From: Stomorhina lunata
Taxonomy: Eukaryota; Arthropoda; Insecta; Diptera; Rhiniidae
Assembly (NCBI GenBank): GCA_933228675.1
Contig: OW121744.1
Span: 98,394,526-98,458,525, forward strand
Length of the DNA: 64,000 bases
Direction of reading: 5' to 3'
Under the pieces are notes generated by a model. The model made no database searches, was not told the origin of the DNA, and saw only the letters and a program-made list of their open reading frames with translations. Shown in pieces: positions 22,426-32,279 of the stretch. Positions within the stretch are counted from its first letter, which is position 1. Each line of letters opens with the position of its first letter. The translations under genes were made by a program, and so were the position numbers.

Positions 22426-22562
22426 TGGCTGCAGTAGTAGCGCTCTTCAGTTAACAGTTTTGAGACAAGGTCGTAGGTTCGAATCCCAGCTAAGCCAAGC
22501 CGACTATGACTAGATGTAAGCTAAAGTGTTTAAAAACACGGACGTGGGTTTGAGTCCTAGAC
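22426..22562 (+). mobile_element. tRNA-derived SINE-like segment at the edge of the 11-bp satellite
   Basis: GGTTCGAATCC (within 22470-22490) is a perfect pol III B box, preceded at a suitable distance by A-box-like GCAGTGGCTGCAGTAGTAG. A second B-box-like GGTTTGAGTCC follows near 22550. The sequence after the first B box already contains CGACTATGACTAG, the sequence of the adjacent 11-bp satellite. A full tRNA cloverleaf cannot be drawn. Confidence 0.5.
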
Positions 22563-25327
22563 TAAGAGTAGACTATGACTAGACTATGACTAGACTATGA
22601 CTAGACTATGACTAGACTATGACTAGACTATGACTAGACTATGACTAGACTATGACTAGACTATGACTAGACTATGACTAGACTATGACTAGACTATGAC
22701 TAGACTATGACTAGACTATGACTAGACTATGACTAGACTATGACTAGACTATGACTAGACTATGACTAGACTATGACTAGACTATGACTAGACTATGACT
22801 AGACTATGACTAGACTATGACTAGACTATGACTAGACTATGACTAGACTATGACTAGACTATGACTAGACTATGACTAGACTATGACTAGACTATGACTA
22901 GACTATGACTAGACTATGACTAGACTATGACTAGACTATGACTAGACTATGACTAGACTATGACTAGACTATGACTAGACTATGACTAGACTATGACTAG
23001 ACTATGACTAGACTATGACTAGACTATGACTAGACTATGACTAGACTATGACTAGACTATGACTAGACTATGACTAGACTATGACTAGACTATGACTAGA
23101 CTATGACTAGACTATGACTAGACTATGACTAGACTATGACTAGACTATGACTAGACTATGACTAGACTATGACTAGACTATGACTAGACTATGACTAGAC
23201 TATGACTAGACTATGACTAGACTATGACTAGACTATGACTAGACTATGACTAGACTATGACTAGACTATGACTAGACTATGACTAGACTATGACTAGACT
23301 ATGACTAGACTATGACTAGACTATGACTAGACTATGACTAGACTATGACTAGACTATGACTAGACTATGACTAGACTATGACTAGACTATGACTAGACTA
23401 TGACTAGACTATGACTAGACTATGACTAGACTATGACTAGACTATGACTAGACTATGACTAGACTATGACTAGACTATGACTAGACTATGACTAGACTAT
23501 GACTAGACTATGACTAGACTATGACTAGACTATGACTAGACTATGACTAGACTATGACTAGACTATGACTAGACTATGACTAGACTATGACTAGACTATG
23601 ACTAGACTATGACTAGACTATGACTAGACTATGACTAGACTATGACTAGACTATGACTAGACTATGACTAGACTATGACTAGACTATGACTAGACTATGA
23701 CTAGACTATGACTAGACTATGACTAGACTATGACTAGACTATGACTAGACTATGACTAGACTATGACTAGACTATGACTAGACTAGACTATGACTAGACT
23801 ATGACTATGACTAGACTATGACTATGACTAGACTATGACTATGACTAGACTATGACTATGACTATGACTAGACTATGACTATGACTAGACTATGACTATG
23901 ACTATGACTATGACTATGACTATGACTATGACTAGACTATGACTATGACTAGACTATGACTAGACTATGACTAGACTATGACTAGACTATGACTAGACTA
24001 TGACTAGACTATGACTAGACTATGACTAGACTATGACTAGACTATGACTAGACTATGACTAGACTATGACTAGACTATGACTAGACTATGACTAGACTAT
24101 GACTAGACTATGACTAGACTATGACTAGACTATGACTAGACTATGACTAGACTATGACTAGACTATGACTAGACTATGACTAGACTATGACTAGACTATG
24201 ACTAGACTATGACTAGACTATGACTAGACTATGACTAGACTATGACTAGACTATGACTAAACTATGACTAGACTATGACTAGACTATGACTAGACTATGA
24301 CTAGACTATGACTAGACTATGACTAGACTATGACTAGACTATGACTAGACTATGACTAGACTATGACTAGACTATGACTAGACTATGACTAGACTATGAC
24401 TAGACTATGACTAGACTATGACTAGACTATGACTAGACTATGACTAGACTATGACTAGACTATGACTAGACTATGACTAGACTATGACTAGACTATGACT
24501 AGACTATGACTAGACTATGACTAGACTATGACTAGACTATGACTAGACTATGACTAGACTATGACTAGACTATGACTAGACTATGACTAGACTATGACTA
24601 GACTATGACTAGACTATGACTAGACTATGACTAGACTATGACTAGACTATGACTAGACTATGACTAGACTATGACTAGACTATGACTAGACTATGACTAG
24701 ACTATGACTAGACTATGACTAGACTATGACTAGACTATGACTAGACTATGACTAGACTATGACTAGACTATGACTAGACTATGACTAGACTATGACTAGA
24801 CTATGACTAGACTATGACTAGACTATGACTAGACTATGACTAGACTATGACTAGACTATGACTAGACTATGACTAGACTATGACTAGACTATGACTAGAC
24901 TATGACTAGACTATGACTAGACTATGACTAGACTATGACTAGACTATGACTAGACTATGACTAGACTATGACTAGACTATGACTAGACTATGACTAGACT
25001 ATGACTAGACTATGACTAGACTATGACTAGACTATGACTAGACTATGACTAGACTATGACTAGACTATGACTAGACTATGACTAGACTATGACTAGACTA
25101 TGACTAGACTATGACTAGACTATGACTAGACTATGACTAGACTATGACTAGACTATGACTAGACTATGACTAGACTATGACTAGACTATGACTAGACTAT
25201 GACTAGACTATGACTAGACTATGACTAGACTATGACTAGACTATGACTAGACTATGACTAGACTATGACTAGACTATGACTAGACTATGACTAGACTATG
25301 ACTAGACTATGACTAGACTATGACTAG
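22563..25327. repeat. 11-bp satellite array, left half
   Basis: About 250 copies of GACTATGACTA, almost without substitutions. The exception is 23785-23940, where some units have lost 5 bp to give runs of the 6-mer GACTAT, and a single A at about 24261. It continues past the LTR element at 32280-35187. The last CTAG (25324-25327) is the target duplication of that element. Confidence 0.97.
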
Positions 25328-25751
25328 TGTAGTGTGCACATGTTTGTAGTGCACATGATCGACCACCCATGCACAATCACTTAATCATACATGCATGTTT
25401 TCTGTAAGTAATATCATTGTCCCATTTTTTAGTAAAGTCATTTGTTATTTTAGAACTTTGTTTAATTTAATATTTTTGCTTTGTTTGATTTAATATTTTG
25501 CATAGAACAAAGCGATTGACCAATAATTAGGTCACTAGTTTCATTTGGGAATTAAATTGCATGATTGAGAAACTCAAAGAGAAAACTTTAGATTCTTGCA
25601 TGTGTGATTTGAGTGCATTTAGATTTTAGATTTAGAAATTATTTTGTAAGTATTTAAGGCTAGGATTGTAAGAAATAAAGTCAGTTGTTAATTGTTATCA
25701 AAACACATAACACTTGTTATTATTTAAATATACCCCGAAAAGGACATAACA
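25328..25751 (+). repeat. 5' LTR
   Basis: Begins TGTAGTGTGCACATG and ends GGACATAACA (TG...CA). It contains AATAAA near its 3' part. It matches the 3' LTR base for base as far as I can read. Confidence 0.95.
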
Positions 25752-25765
25752 TGGCGATCCTGCCA
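25752..25765 (+). promoter_or_regulatory. Primer-binding site, tRNA-Arg type
   Basis: TGGCGATCCTGCCA starts directly after the 5' LTR. It complements the 3' end of insect tRNA-Arg(ACG) plus CCA as I remember that tRNA; the tRNA sequence itself is not in the window. Confidence 0.7.
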
Positions 25766-26245
25766 CTATCGATGAAGTGAAAGCGCAAAAACATAACAAA
25801 AGCAAAAACGAAAAATTTAAGAAACTATATCAAATGTTGAAAACAAAAAACAAAAAATTAATAAATTTATCAAAATATATAAATATAAACAAACTATTTG
25901 AGTGAAATAAAAGTGACATCCTGTGAAAATTAAACAAAAATCAACAGCAATCATTTCGATCCCGGTGGACATTCTGGAAAAATCTTAACCAAAGCCACAA
26001 CACAAACAGCAATTAGGAGAAAATTTACTAGAGGAAACATCAACAACCATCATCATCAACAACAACCATCATCATCAACAACAACCATCAACATCAACAA
26101 CACAAACAGCAATTAGAAGAAAATTTACTAGAGGAAAAATCAACAACCATCATCGTGAACATATGAATAAAATCTAAGGTAAAGGAAATAAAAATAGATT
26201 TTTTATTAAATAAGTGTATTAGTGAATATAAGTATATCTTAAAAA

Positions 26246-26458
26246 ATGGGAAATGAAAAGTCCAAAAATGAAGAGATCATAATATCAAATAATAACGACG
26301 GCTCGAACACCATAGGCACAAGTCAAACATCGTTATTGTATTTGATAGTAATTTTACAATTAATTATAATTTTATTTCAACTACATAAAATGTATAGGAA
26401 ATTTATACAGAACAAAGTAAAAGAAAGAATTTTACTTACTTCAAATAGTAGAATTTAA
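26246..26458 (+). CDS. Small upstream ORF of the retrotransposon: candidate myristoylated membrane peptide
   Basis: A 70-residue ORF between the 5' LTR leader and gag. It begins MGNEKS, which fits an N-myristoylation signal (Gly2, Ser6). Residues about 29-45 form one strongly hydrophobic segment (SLLYLIVILQLIIILFQL), followed by a basic tail (KMYRKFIQNKVKER). That predicts a membrane-anchored peptide with a short acylated N-terminus. I do not recognise it as a known family. Small leader ORFs before gag occur in 412-like elements, but homology is not established. The ORF is intact in a young element, and its composition is unlike random AT-rich frames. It could still be a non-functional frame. 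Confidence 0.5.
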   Translation: MGNEKSKNEEIIISNNNDGSNTIGTSQTSLLYLIVILQLIIILFQLHKMYRKFIQNKVKERILLTSNSRI

Positions 26459-26609
26459 ATGTACATAAAACAAAAAAAAAAAAAAAAAATAAAAATATAT
26501 ATATACATATATAAAATATATACACACTTTATTGCAAACTTATGTTAATTAATAAAATGAAAATAAAAACAAGATAATAAGAAAATATTAAAATAGATCA
26601 TTGTGAGTT

Positions 26610-27917
26610 ATGGAAAGTATATATGAACAGATAGACTCCATTATATCAAACGCAAAGAAATCCTTAGTGAGAGGTTATACATGTGACACGATTCAGAGTA
26701 AAAGAGTAGAACTTAAAGAATTAGAAAACAAGTGTATAGAGATACTAGGAAATAAAGTAATAACAGAAGAACAAAGGCAAATACACACCTTGAAATTTAG
26801 AGAAAAGAAGGAAACAGCATTACAGGTACTACAGAGCCACGAAGATAAACTTACAATTGAGACCTTAAAAAAACAAGTAGAAAATTCCACCATGACTAAC
26901 GAAAGTTTAAACACGACAGAATTGGCATCAATCTCAAAATTGTTAACTGTTTTTGATGGTAACAAAAACGAATTAAATCCATTTATAGCAAATATTGAAA
27001 TAGTTAAAGATACATTACCTTCGTCAAAACATAATTCATTTTTCAATTTTATATATAAAACTAAAATTTCAAATAAAGTGCAAACCAAACTAAGACAGAT
27101 ATTAGTTCCTACTGACTTAGGATCCTTAATTTCCACATTGAAAGAAGCATATAAGACAAATAAGACACCAAACATAATATTAAATGAATTAACTCGCATA
27201 GTTCAAACGGATTCAATAAAGAAGTTTGCAGATAAGATAGAATCTTTAACTATGGAACTGAATGAAGTCCAAATAACCTCATTGGGGGAACAAAATAGGG
27301 ATGTAATAAGTGAAACGAATGCCGTAATAGCATTCAATTCATTTAAAAATGGTCTTAAGAACAAAGAAATAACTAGGACTATAGAAGCGAGCCGAGTAAA
27401 GAAACTTAGTGAAGCTATTGAGATAGCAATGGAGGCTTCCACAGACATCAGACAGAGTCAAATACTGTTTCAAACGTCTCAACCAAGAAACAATATCAGA
27501 AATTTTGGAAATGCAAATGGGAATAATGGGAATGGAAATTATTTTTATAACCGTAATAGTAACAATAACAATAATAATGACAGACATAATCATAATAGAA
27601 ATACAAATCTTAATAATTATGGATTCAACAGATACAATGGAAATGGTTTCAATAATAATAGAGGAGGTCGTGGCGGAATGAACAACGGCAATGGGGGAAA
27701 TCATAGAAGATATAATGATAGGAATCATAACAACAACAATGATTATCGAAGATATAATCATAGGAATTATAATAATAACAACAATAATTATCGCAACAAT
27801 GGCAACTATCGTAACAGTAATAATAATAATAGAACTGCATATTGTATTCAAGAACAGGGAAACTCGCAGGATCCGGAGATTGTGAGATACCAGGAATCTC
27901 CGGAGCAGATTCAATAA
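26610..27917 (+). CDS. Gag-like protein of the LTR retrotransposon
   Basis: 435 residues. The N-terminal two thirds are helical and charged, as in Ty3/gypsy capsid proteins: for example LLTVFDGNKNELNPFIANIE, where particle-forming retroelement Gags carry the capsid fold. From about residue 296 the protein becomes very rich in Asn, Gly, Arg and Tyr, with an RGGRGG-like patch. I see no CCHC zinc knuckle, so this basic Asn-rich tail may replace it for RNA binding. It overlaps pol by 76 nt in a different frame; the overlap holds a frameshift signal. A run of frames on the other strand here is antisense noise. Confidence 0.88.
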   Translation: MESIYEQIDSIISNAKKSLVRGYTCDTIQSKRVELKELENKCIEILGNKVITEEQRQIHTLKFREKKETALQVLQSHEDKLTIETLKKQVENSTMTNESLNTTELASISKLLTVFDGNKNELNPFIANIEIVKDTLPSSKHNSFFNFIYKTKISNKVQTKLRQILVPTDLGSLISTLKEAYKTNKTPNIILNELTRIVQTDSIKKFADKIESLTMELNEVQITSLGEQNRDVISETNAVIAFNSFKNGLKNKEITRTIEASRVKKLSEAIEIAMEASTDIRQSQILFQTSQPRNNIRNFGNANGNNGNGNYFYNRNSNNNNNNDRHNHNRNTNLNNYGFNRYNGNGFNNNRGGRGGMNNGNGGNHRRYNDRNHNNNNDYRRYNHRNYNNNNNNYRNNGNYRNSNNNNRTAYCIQEQGNSQDPEIVRYQESPEQIQ

Positions 27918-30900
27918 ATACAAACGCAATAGAATCAATAGATATAAACAGAATATTTAGCATTTCTGCAGATCTTAAAAACTATGTCAAATTTAATGTA
28001 AGAAACACACATAGACCACTAACATTTCTAATAGATACAGGAGCCGATGTCTCACTGTGTAAAGAAGATATGTTACCTAAATATGAAGAAGATCCAGAAG
28101 ATTGTTGTTTTTTAACAGGAATCACGAGAGAAGAAATAAGATCCTTGGGCTCTACTGAAATAGAAATAGAAATTGATGAAACAATATTTAAACATAAAAT
28201 ATATCTGGTGCATTATAAATTTCCCATTTATACTGATGGTATACTTGGACGGGATTTTCTGCTAAGATATAATTGTAATATTAACTATGAAACATTTGTA
28301 TTAACTATTAACATCAAACAAGAGACCTTGGTACTGCCAATACACAATAACACATTTAAGATAAATACCATAAGAATACCACCTAGAAGTGAAATTATTA
28401 CTCCTTTTGACTTGGAGATTGAGGAAGATGTAGTGGTTTGTAATAGAGAGATTTCTGAAGGTGTATTCATAGCAAATGCCATAATTCCAAAAGATGGAAA
28501 CAAACACATAAAAATATTGAATGTATTGAACAAAACTACTATAATAAAGAATTTGAGAATAGATACTGTACCACTAAAAAACTATGATATATACAAAACC
28601 AGTAATGAAGGAGCGTCGGTGGCTGATAAAACACGTTTCAGTGAGGTATTAAGTGAACTTAAAATAGACACCAATGATGAATTTGCAAAAGAAGAATTGT
28701 TAAAGATACTTGAGAGATATCAGTCCATATTTCACTTGAATAGTGAGAACTTGACAACCAATAATTTTTACAAGCAGACAATTAGGTTAAATGATACAAG
28801 CCCAGTTTACGTAAAAAACTACCGCTTACCACAGACTCATGCGGAAGAAATCGATAATCAAGTTAAGGAACTTTTAAAACATAAAATCATAGAGCCATCA
28901 GTGAGCCCATACAACGCACCTCTTTTGCTGGTCCCAAAGAAAGGACAGAATGACATAAAAAAATGGAGATTAGTGGTTGACTTTAGGAAACTCAACAACA
29001 AAATAATTAATGACAAGTTTCCTTTAACACGACTGGATGATGTTTTGGATAGGTTGGGAAGAGCAAAGTATTTTTCTACGTTGGATATGACAAGTTCATT
29101 TCATCAAATTGAACTAGACCAAGACTCAAGACCTTTTACAGCATTTTCAACTTCTAATGGTCATTACCAATATACGAGATTGCCTTTTGGACTTAAAATA
29201 TCTTCAAATAGTTTTCAGAGAATGCTAACCATAGCATTAGCTGGTTTGGAAAGCGAAGCATTTTTATATGTAGACGACATAATAGTTTTCGGTTGCAGTT
29301 TGAAACATCACAATCGTAACTTGATAAATGTTTTTGACAGATTATCTAAATATAATCTTAAGTTGAATGCAAGTAAATGTTGTTTTTTAAAACCAGAAGT
29401 TGTTTACTTGGGACATTTGATAACGTCAACAGGTATCAAACCAGATCCGAGCAAGTATGAAGCAATTTCCAAGTATCCCAGACCCAACAATGCTGATGAA
29501 GTACGAAGATTTGTAGCGTTCTGTAACTACTACAGAAGATTTATCAAAAACTTTGCAGGTATAGCAAACTGTCTGAATAATCTGTTGAAAAAGGGTAAGA
29601 AATTTGAATGGTCACAAGAATGTCAAGTAGCTTTTGAAACCCTTAAGAACAAACTAAGTAGCCCGCCAATCTTGCAGTATCCAAATTTTGATGAGGAATT
29701 CATTTTAACAACAGATGCGTCGGATTTCGCACTGGGTGCAGTTTTGTCACAAGGCCCTGTGGGAGATGACTTACCAATATCATATGCAAGTAGATCCCTT
29801 AATAAACATGAAAGAAATAAACCAGTAATTGAAAAAGAATTATTGGGTATATATTGGGGAATACAATTTTTCAGACCATACTTGTATGGAAGGAAATTTA
29901 CAGTTGTCACTGACCACAGACCACTGGTTTCACTGTTTTCACATAGAAATCCTAGTTCAAAATTAACAAGGATAAGATTAGAACTTTCTGAATACGATTT
30001 TGAGATTGTGTATAAAAAGGGTATTAACAACTCGAATGCAGATGCATTGTCAAGAATTCAAATTGATTCTACAATCCTTAGGGGTATGATACCATTGCAG
30101 AACGATGAAAACATAAAGAGAACACTGATAGTTACAAGAGGTATGAAGAAGAAGTCATCAGAAAAGAATATTACTAATGAAAATAAATTTATGAGTGAAT
30201 CCCGTAGGGAGACTGATCAACTCCATATGTGGGATTGCACATCAATGAATGACATAAAGCGCGCAACTAAACTAAAGTTTATATTAGAAAAAAGGCCAAA
30301 TGAAGATATAAAAACTCTATATGAATATATAGTAGAAAATGATAAAGCTAATAACGAAACACGTGTTAGATGTAGTGATAATCCAAAGTGCTTAGGTACT
30401 CTTTTGGAGAAGCTTTCATCTTATTTAAAAGATACAAGAATGAACAGATTTGCAATCGACAGTAATGATGCAATATTTAATAAAATTCCTGCAGGTGAAT
30501 TCAAGGCCAGATATAATGAAATAAATAAAATGAATAAAGATGACATAATAATAATGCTGTATACAAAACCTCAGAATATAGTTAGTAAGGATAGAAGACT
30601 GGAACTAATGGAATTATATCATAACACTCCCCATGGAGGACATTTTGGAATACGAAAAACAATAATGAAATTGAAACAAAAATACATATGGAAAGGAATG
30701 AATAAAGATATAAAAAATTACATATCAAAGTGTGATCTATGCCAAAGAAACAAACAAATTAGACACACAAAAGAACCATTGAAAACAACAGATACACCAA
30801 TTAACAGTTTTGAAACGATAGTGATAGATACGGTTGGTCCATTGCGTCCAACAAATAATTTCAGATATATATTAACCATGCAATGCGAATTGACTAAATA

Positions 30901-31615
30901 CTTGATTGCTTGTCCGATTGAGACAAAAGAAGCCAAGTCAGTGGCAAGAGCATTGGTGGAAAACGTAATACTTAGATATGGTTTGTTCAAAGTACTTAAA
31001 TCAGACAGAGGAACAGAATTTACAAACGAATTAATAAAAGAGATATGCAAATCCTTGAAGATAGAACAAAAATTTTCAACACCATACCATCACGAAACAC
31101 TGGGAACTATTGAGAGGAATCACAGAGTACTAAATGAATACTTTTTATCCTTTGTAGAGGATAATGATTGGGAACAATGGATACCTTATTATACATTTGC
31201 ATATAACACAACACCTCATGTCGATACCGAATACTCACCATTTGAATTAATTTTCGGTAAATTACCAAGTTTGCCTGGAGATGAAATAATGAATCATCCA
31301 AAGGTTTATAATTTTGAGAATTATGCCAATGAAGTAAAATCAAGATTGAAATATTCTTTACAAAATGCGAGGAACATTGTAGAGAAAATAAAAACAAACA
31401 GACATATAGAATCATACAATAAAATAAATAGTATAGACTTAGAAATAGGTGATCTAGTGTTAGTGAAAGTAGAAAATAGGAAAAAACATGAACCACCTTA
31501 TAAAGGACCATTTAAAATAAATAATATAGATGATGTAAATGTAACAGTAGAAATAAATAACAAAAATAAAACCTTCCATAAGAATTTATTAAAGAAATAC
31601 AACAAAGAAAAATAA
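27842..31615 (+). CDS. Pol polyprotein (protease, reverse transcriptase, RNase H, integrase)
   Basis: Open for 1257 codons from the ATG at 27842, but probably entered by -1 frameshifting at 27857-27863 so that it begins inside gag. Domains by residue from 27842: aspartic protease FLIDTGADVS (about 62-71); reverse transcriptase with LVVDFRKLNN (about 377), LPFGL and YVDD (about 476); RNase H starting TTDASDFALGAVLSQ (about 623); integrase zinc-binding HH-CC (about 928-966, CDLCQRN). The integrase catalytic triad is D in IDTVGP (about 995), D in SDRGTEF (about 1055) and E in TIERNH (about 1091). No stop or frameshift interrupts it, so the element may be active. No envelope follows. Confidence 0.95.
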   Translation: MYSRTGKLAGSGDCEIPGISGADSINTNAIESIDINRIFSISADLKNYVKFNVRNTHRPLTFLIDTGADVSLCKEDMLPKYEEDPEDCCFLTGITREEIRSLGSTEIEIEIDETIFKHKIYLVHYKFPIYTDGILGRDFLLRYNCNINYETFVLTINIKQETLVLPIHNNTFKINTIRIPPRSEIITPFDLEIEEDVVVCNREISEGVFIANAIIPKDGNKHIKILNVLNKTTIIKNLRIDTVPLKNYDIYKTSNEGASVADKTRFSEVLSELKIDTNDEFAKEELLKILERYQSIFHLNSENLTTNNFYKQTIRLNDTSPVYVKNYRLPQTHAEEIDNQVKELLKHKIIEPSVSPYNAPLLLVPKKGQNDIKKWRLVVDFRKLNNKIINDKFPLTRLDDVLDRLGRAKYFSTLDMTSSFHQIELDQDSRPFTAFSTSNGHYQYTRLPFGLKISSNSFQRMLTIALAGLESEAFLYVDDIIVFGCSLKHHNRNLINVFDRLSKYNLKLNASKCCFLKPEVVYLGHLITSTGIKPDPSKYEAISKYPRPNNADEVRRFVAFCNYYRRFIKNFAGIANCLNNLLKKGKKFEWSQECQVAFETLKNKLSSPPILQYPNFDEEFILTTDASDFALGAVLSQGPVGDDLPISYASRSLNKHERNKPVIEKELLGIYWGIQFFRPYLYGRKFTVVTDHRPLVSLFSHRNPSSKLTRIRLELSEYDFEIVYKKGINNSNADALSRIQIDSTILRGMIPLQNDENIKRTLIVTRGMKKKSSEKNITNENKFMSESRRETDQLHMWDCTSMNDIKRATKLKFILEKRPNEDIKTLYEYIVENDKANNETRVRCSDNPKCLGTLLEKLSSYLKDTRMNRFAIDSNDAIFNKIPAGEFKARYNEINKMNKDDIIIMLYTKPQNIVSKDRRLELMELYHNTPHGGHFGIRKTIMKLKQKYIWKGMNKDIKNYISKCDLCQRNKQIRHTKEPLKTTDTPINSFETIVIDTVGPLRPTNNFRYILTMQCELTKYLIACPIETKEAKSVARALVENVILRYGLFKVLKSDRGTEFTNELIKEICKSLKIEQKFSTPYHHETLGTIERNHRVLNEYFLSFVEDNDWEQWIPYYTFAYNTTPHVDTEYSPFELIFGKLPSLPGDEIMNHPKVYNFENYANEVKSRLKYSLQNARNIVEKIKTNRHIESYNKINSIDLEIGDLVLVKVENRKKHEPPYKGPFKINNIDDVNVTVEINNKNKTFHKNLLKKYNKEK
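27857..27904 (+). promoter_or_regulatory. -1 ribosomal frameshift signal between gag and pol
   Basis: GGGAAAC at 27857-27863 is in the correct register (caG GGA AAC) of the gag frame. After an 8-nt spacer, a perfect 10-bp stem (27872-27881 with 27895-27904) closes a 13-nt loop. A -1 slip at this heptamer enters the pol frame directly, before the gag stop at 27917. This is the textbook X-XXY-YYZ plus downstream-structure arrangement. Confidence 0.85.
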
Positions 31616-31844
31616 AATGTAATTTAAAACCAAATTGAAAATTCTTTTTAATGATCTACACCAAGGAATAACCTACTTATAAGAATACAAAAAAAAAAAA
31701 AATAATAATAATAATAATAAACATATTCATTATAATATTCATTTATTCATGTATCAAATACTTTCATAGAATTAAGCAAGAAATAATAATAATAACAAAG
31801 AAAAATTTTCCAAATCTAAACAAAAAACTTGTAAAATTTTTCTT

Positions 31845-31855
31845 AAGGGCGAGGG
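31845..31855 (+). promoter_or_regulatory. Polypurine tract
   Basis: AAGGGCGAGGG directly precedes the 3' LTR. It is the expected plus-strand primer, though one C interrupts the purine run. Confidence 0.7.
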
Positions 31856-32279
31856 TGTAGTGTGCACATGTTTGTAGTGCACATGATCGACCACCCATGC
31901 ACAATCACTTAATCATACATGCATGTTTTCTGTAAGTAATATCATTGTCCCATTTTTTAGTAAAGTCATTTGTTATTTTAGAACTTTGTTTAATTTAATA
32001 TTTTTGCTTTGTTTGATTTAATATTTTGCATAGAACAAAGCGATTGACCAATAATTAGGTCACTAGTTTCATTTGGGAATTAAATTGCATGATTGAGAAA
32101 CTCAAAGAGAAAACTTTAGATTCTTGCATGTGTGATTTGAGTGCATTTAGATTTTAGATTTAGAAATTATTTTGTAAGTATTTAAGGCTAGGATTGTAAG
32201 AAATAAAGTCAGTTGTTAATTGTTATCAAAACACATAACACTTGTTATTATTTAAATATACCCCGAAAAGGACATAACA
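31856..32279 (+). repeat. 3' LTR
   Basis: 424 bp, same sequence as 25328-25751 as far as can be read. Followed by the target duplication CTAG at 32280-32283 and the resumed 11-bp satellite. Confidence 0.95.

Larger units (their letters stand above)
25328..32279 (+). mobile_element. Intact Ty3/gypsy LTR retrotransposon (mdg1/412-like)
   Basis: A 6952-bp element with two 424-bp LTRs in which I find no differences. The 4-bp CTAG target duplication is at 25324-25327 and 32280-32283. A tRNA-Arg-type primer site follows the 5' LTR and a purine tract precedes the 3' LTR. Order: LTR, small upstream ORF, gag, pol (protease, reverse transcriptase, RNase H, integrase), LTR. There is no envelope ORF. 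The TGTAGT start of the LTR, the tRNA-Arg primer and the 4-bp duplication are features I associate with the mdg1/412 lineage; placement is by recall. It inserted into the 11-bp satellite recently. Confidence 0.95.

Noticed and set aside
22563..25327. Possible CRISPR array
   Set aside because: 11-bp units are contiguous with no spacers, in a eukaryotic genome; it is a simple satellite.
27339..27963. Hydrophobic minus-strand frames rich in Ile, Ser and Tyr
   Set aside because: Antisense shadows of the Asn-rich AAT/AAC codons of gag.
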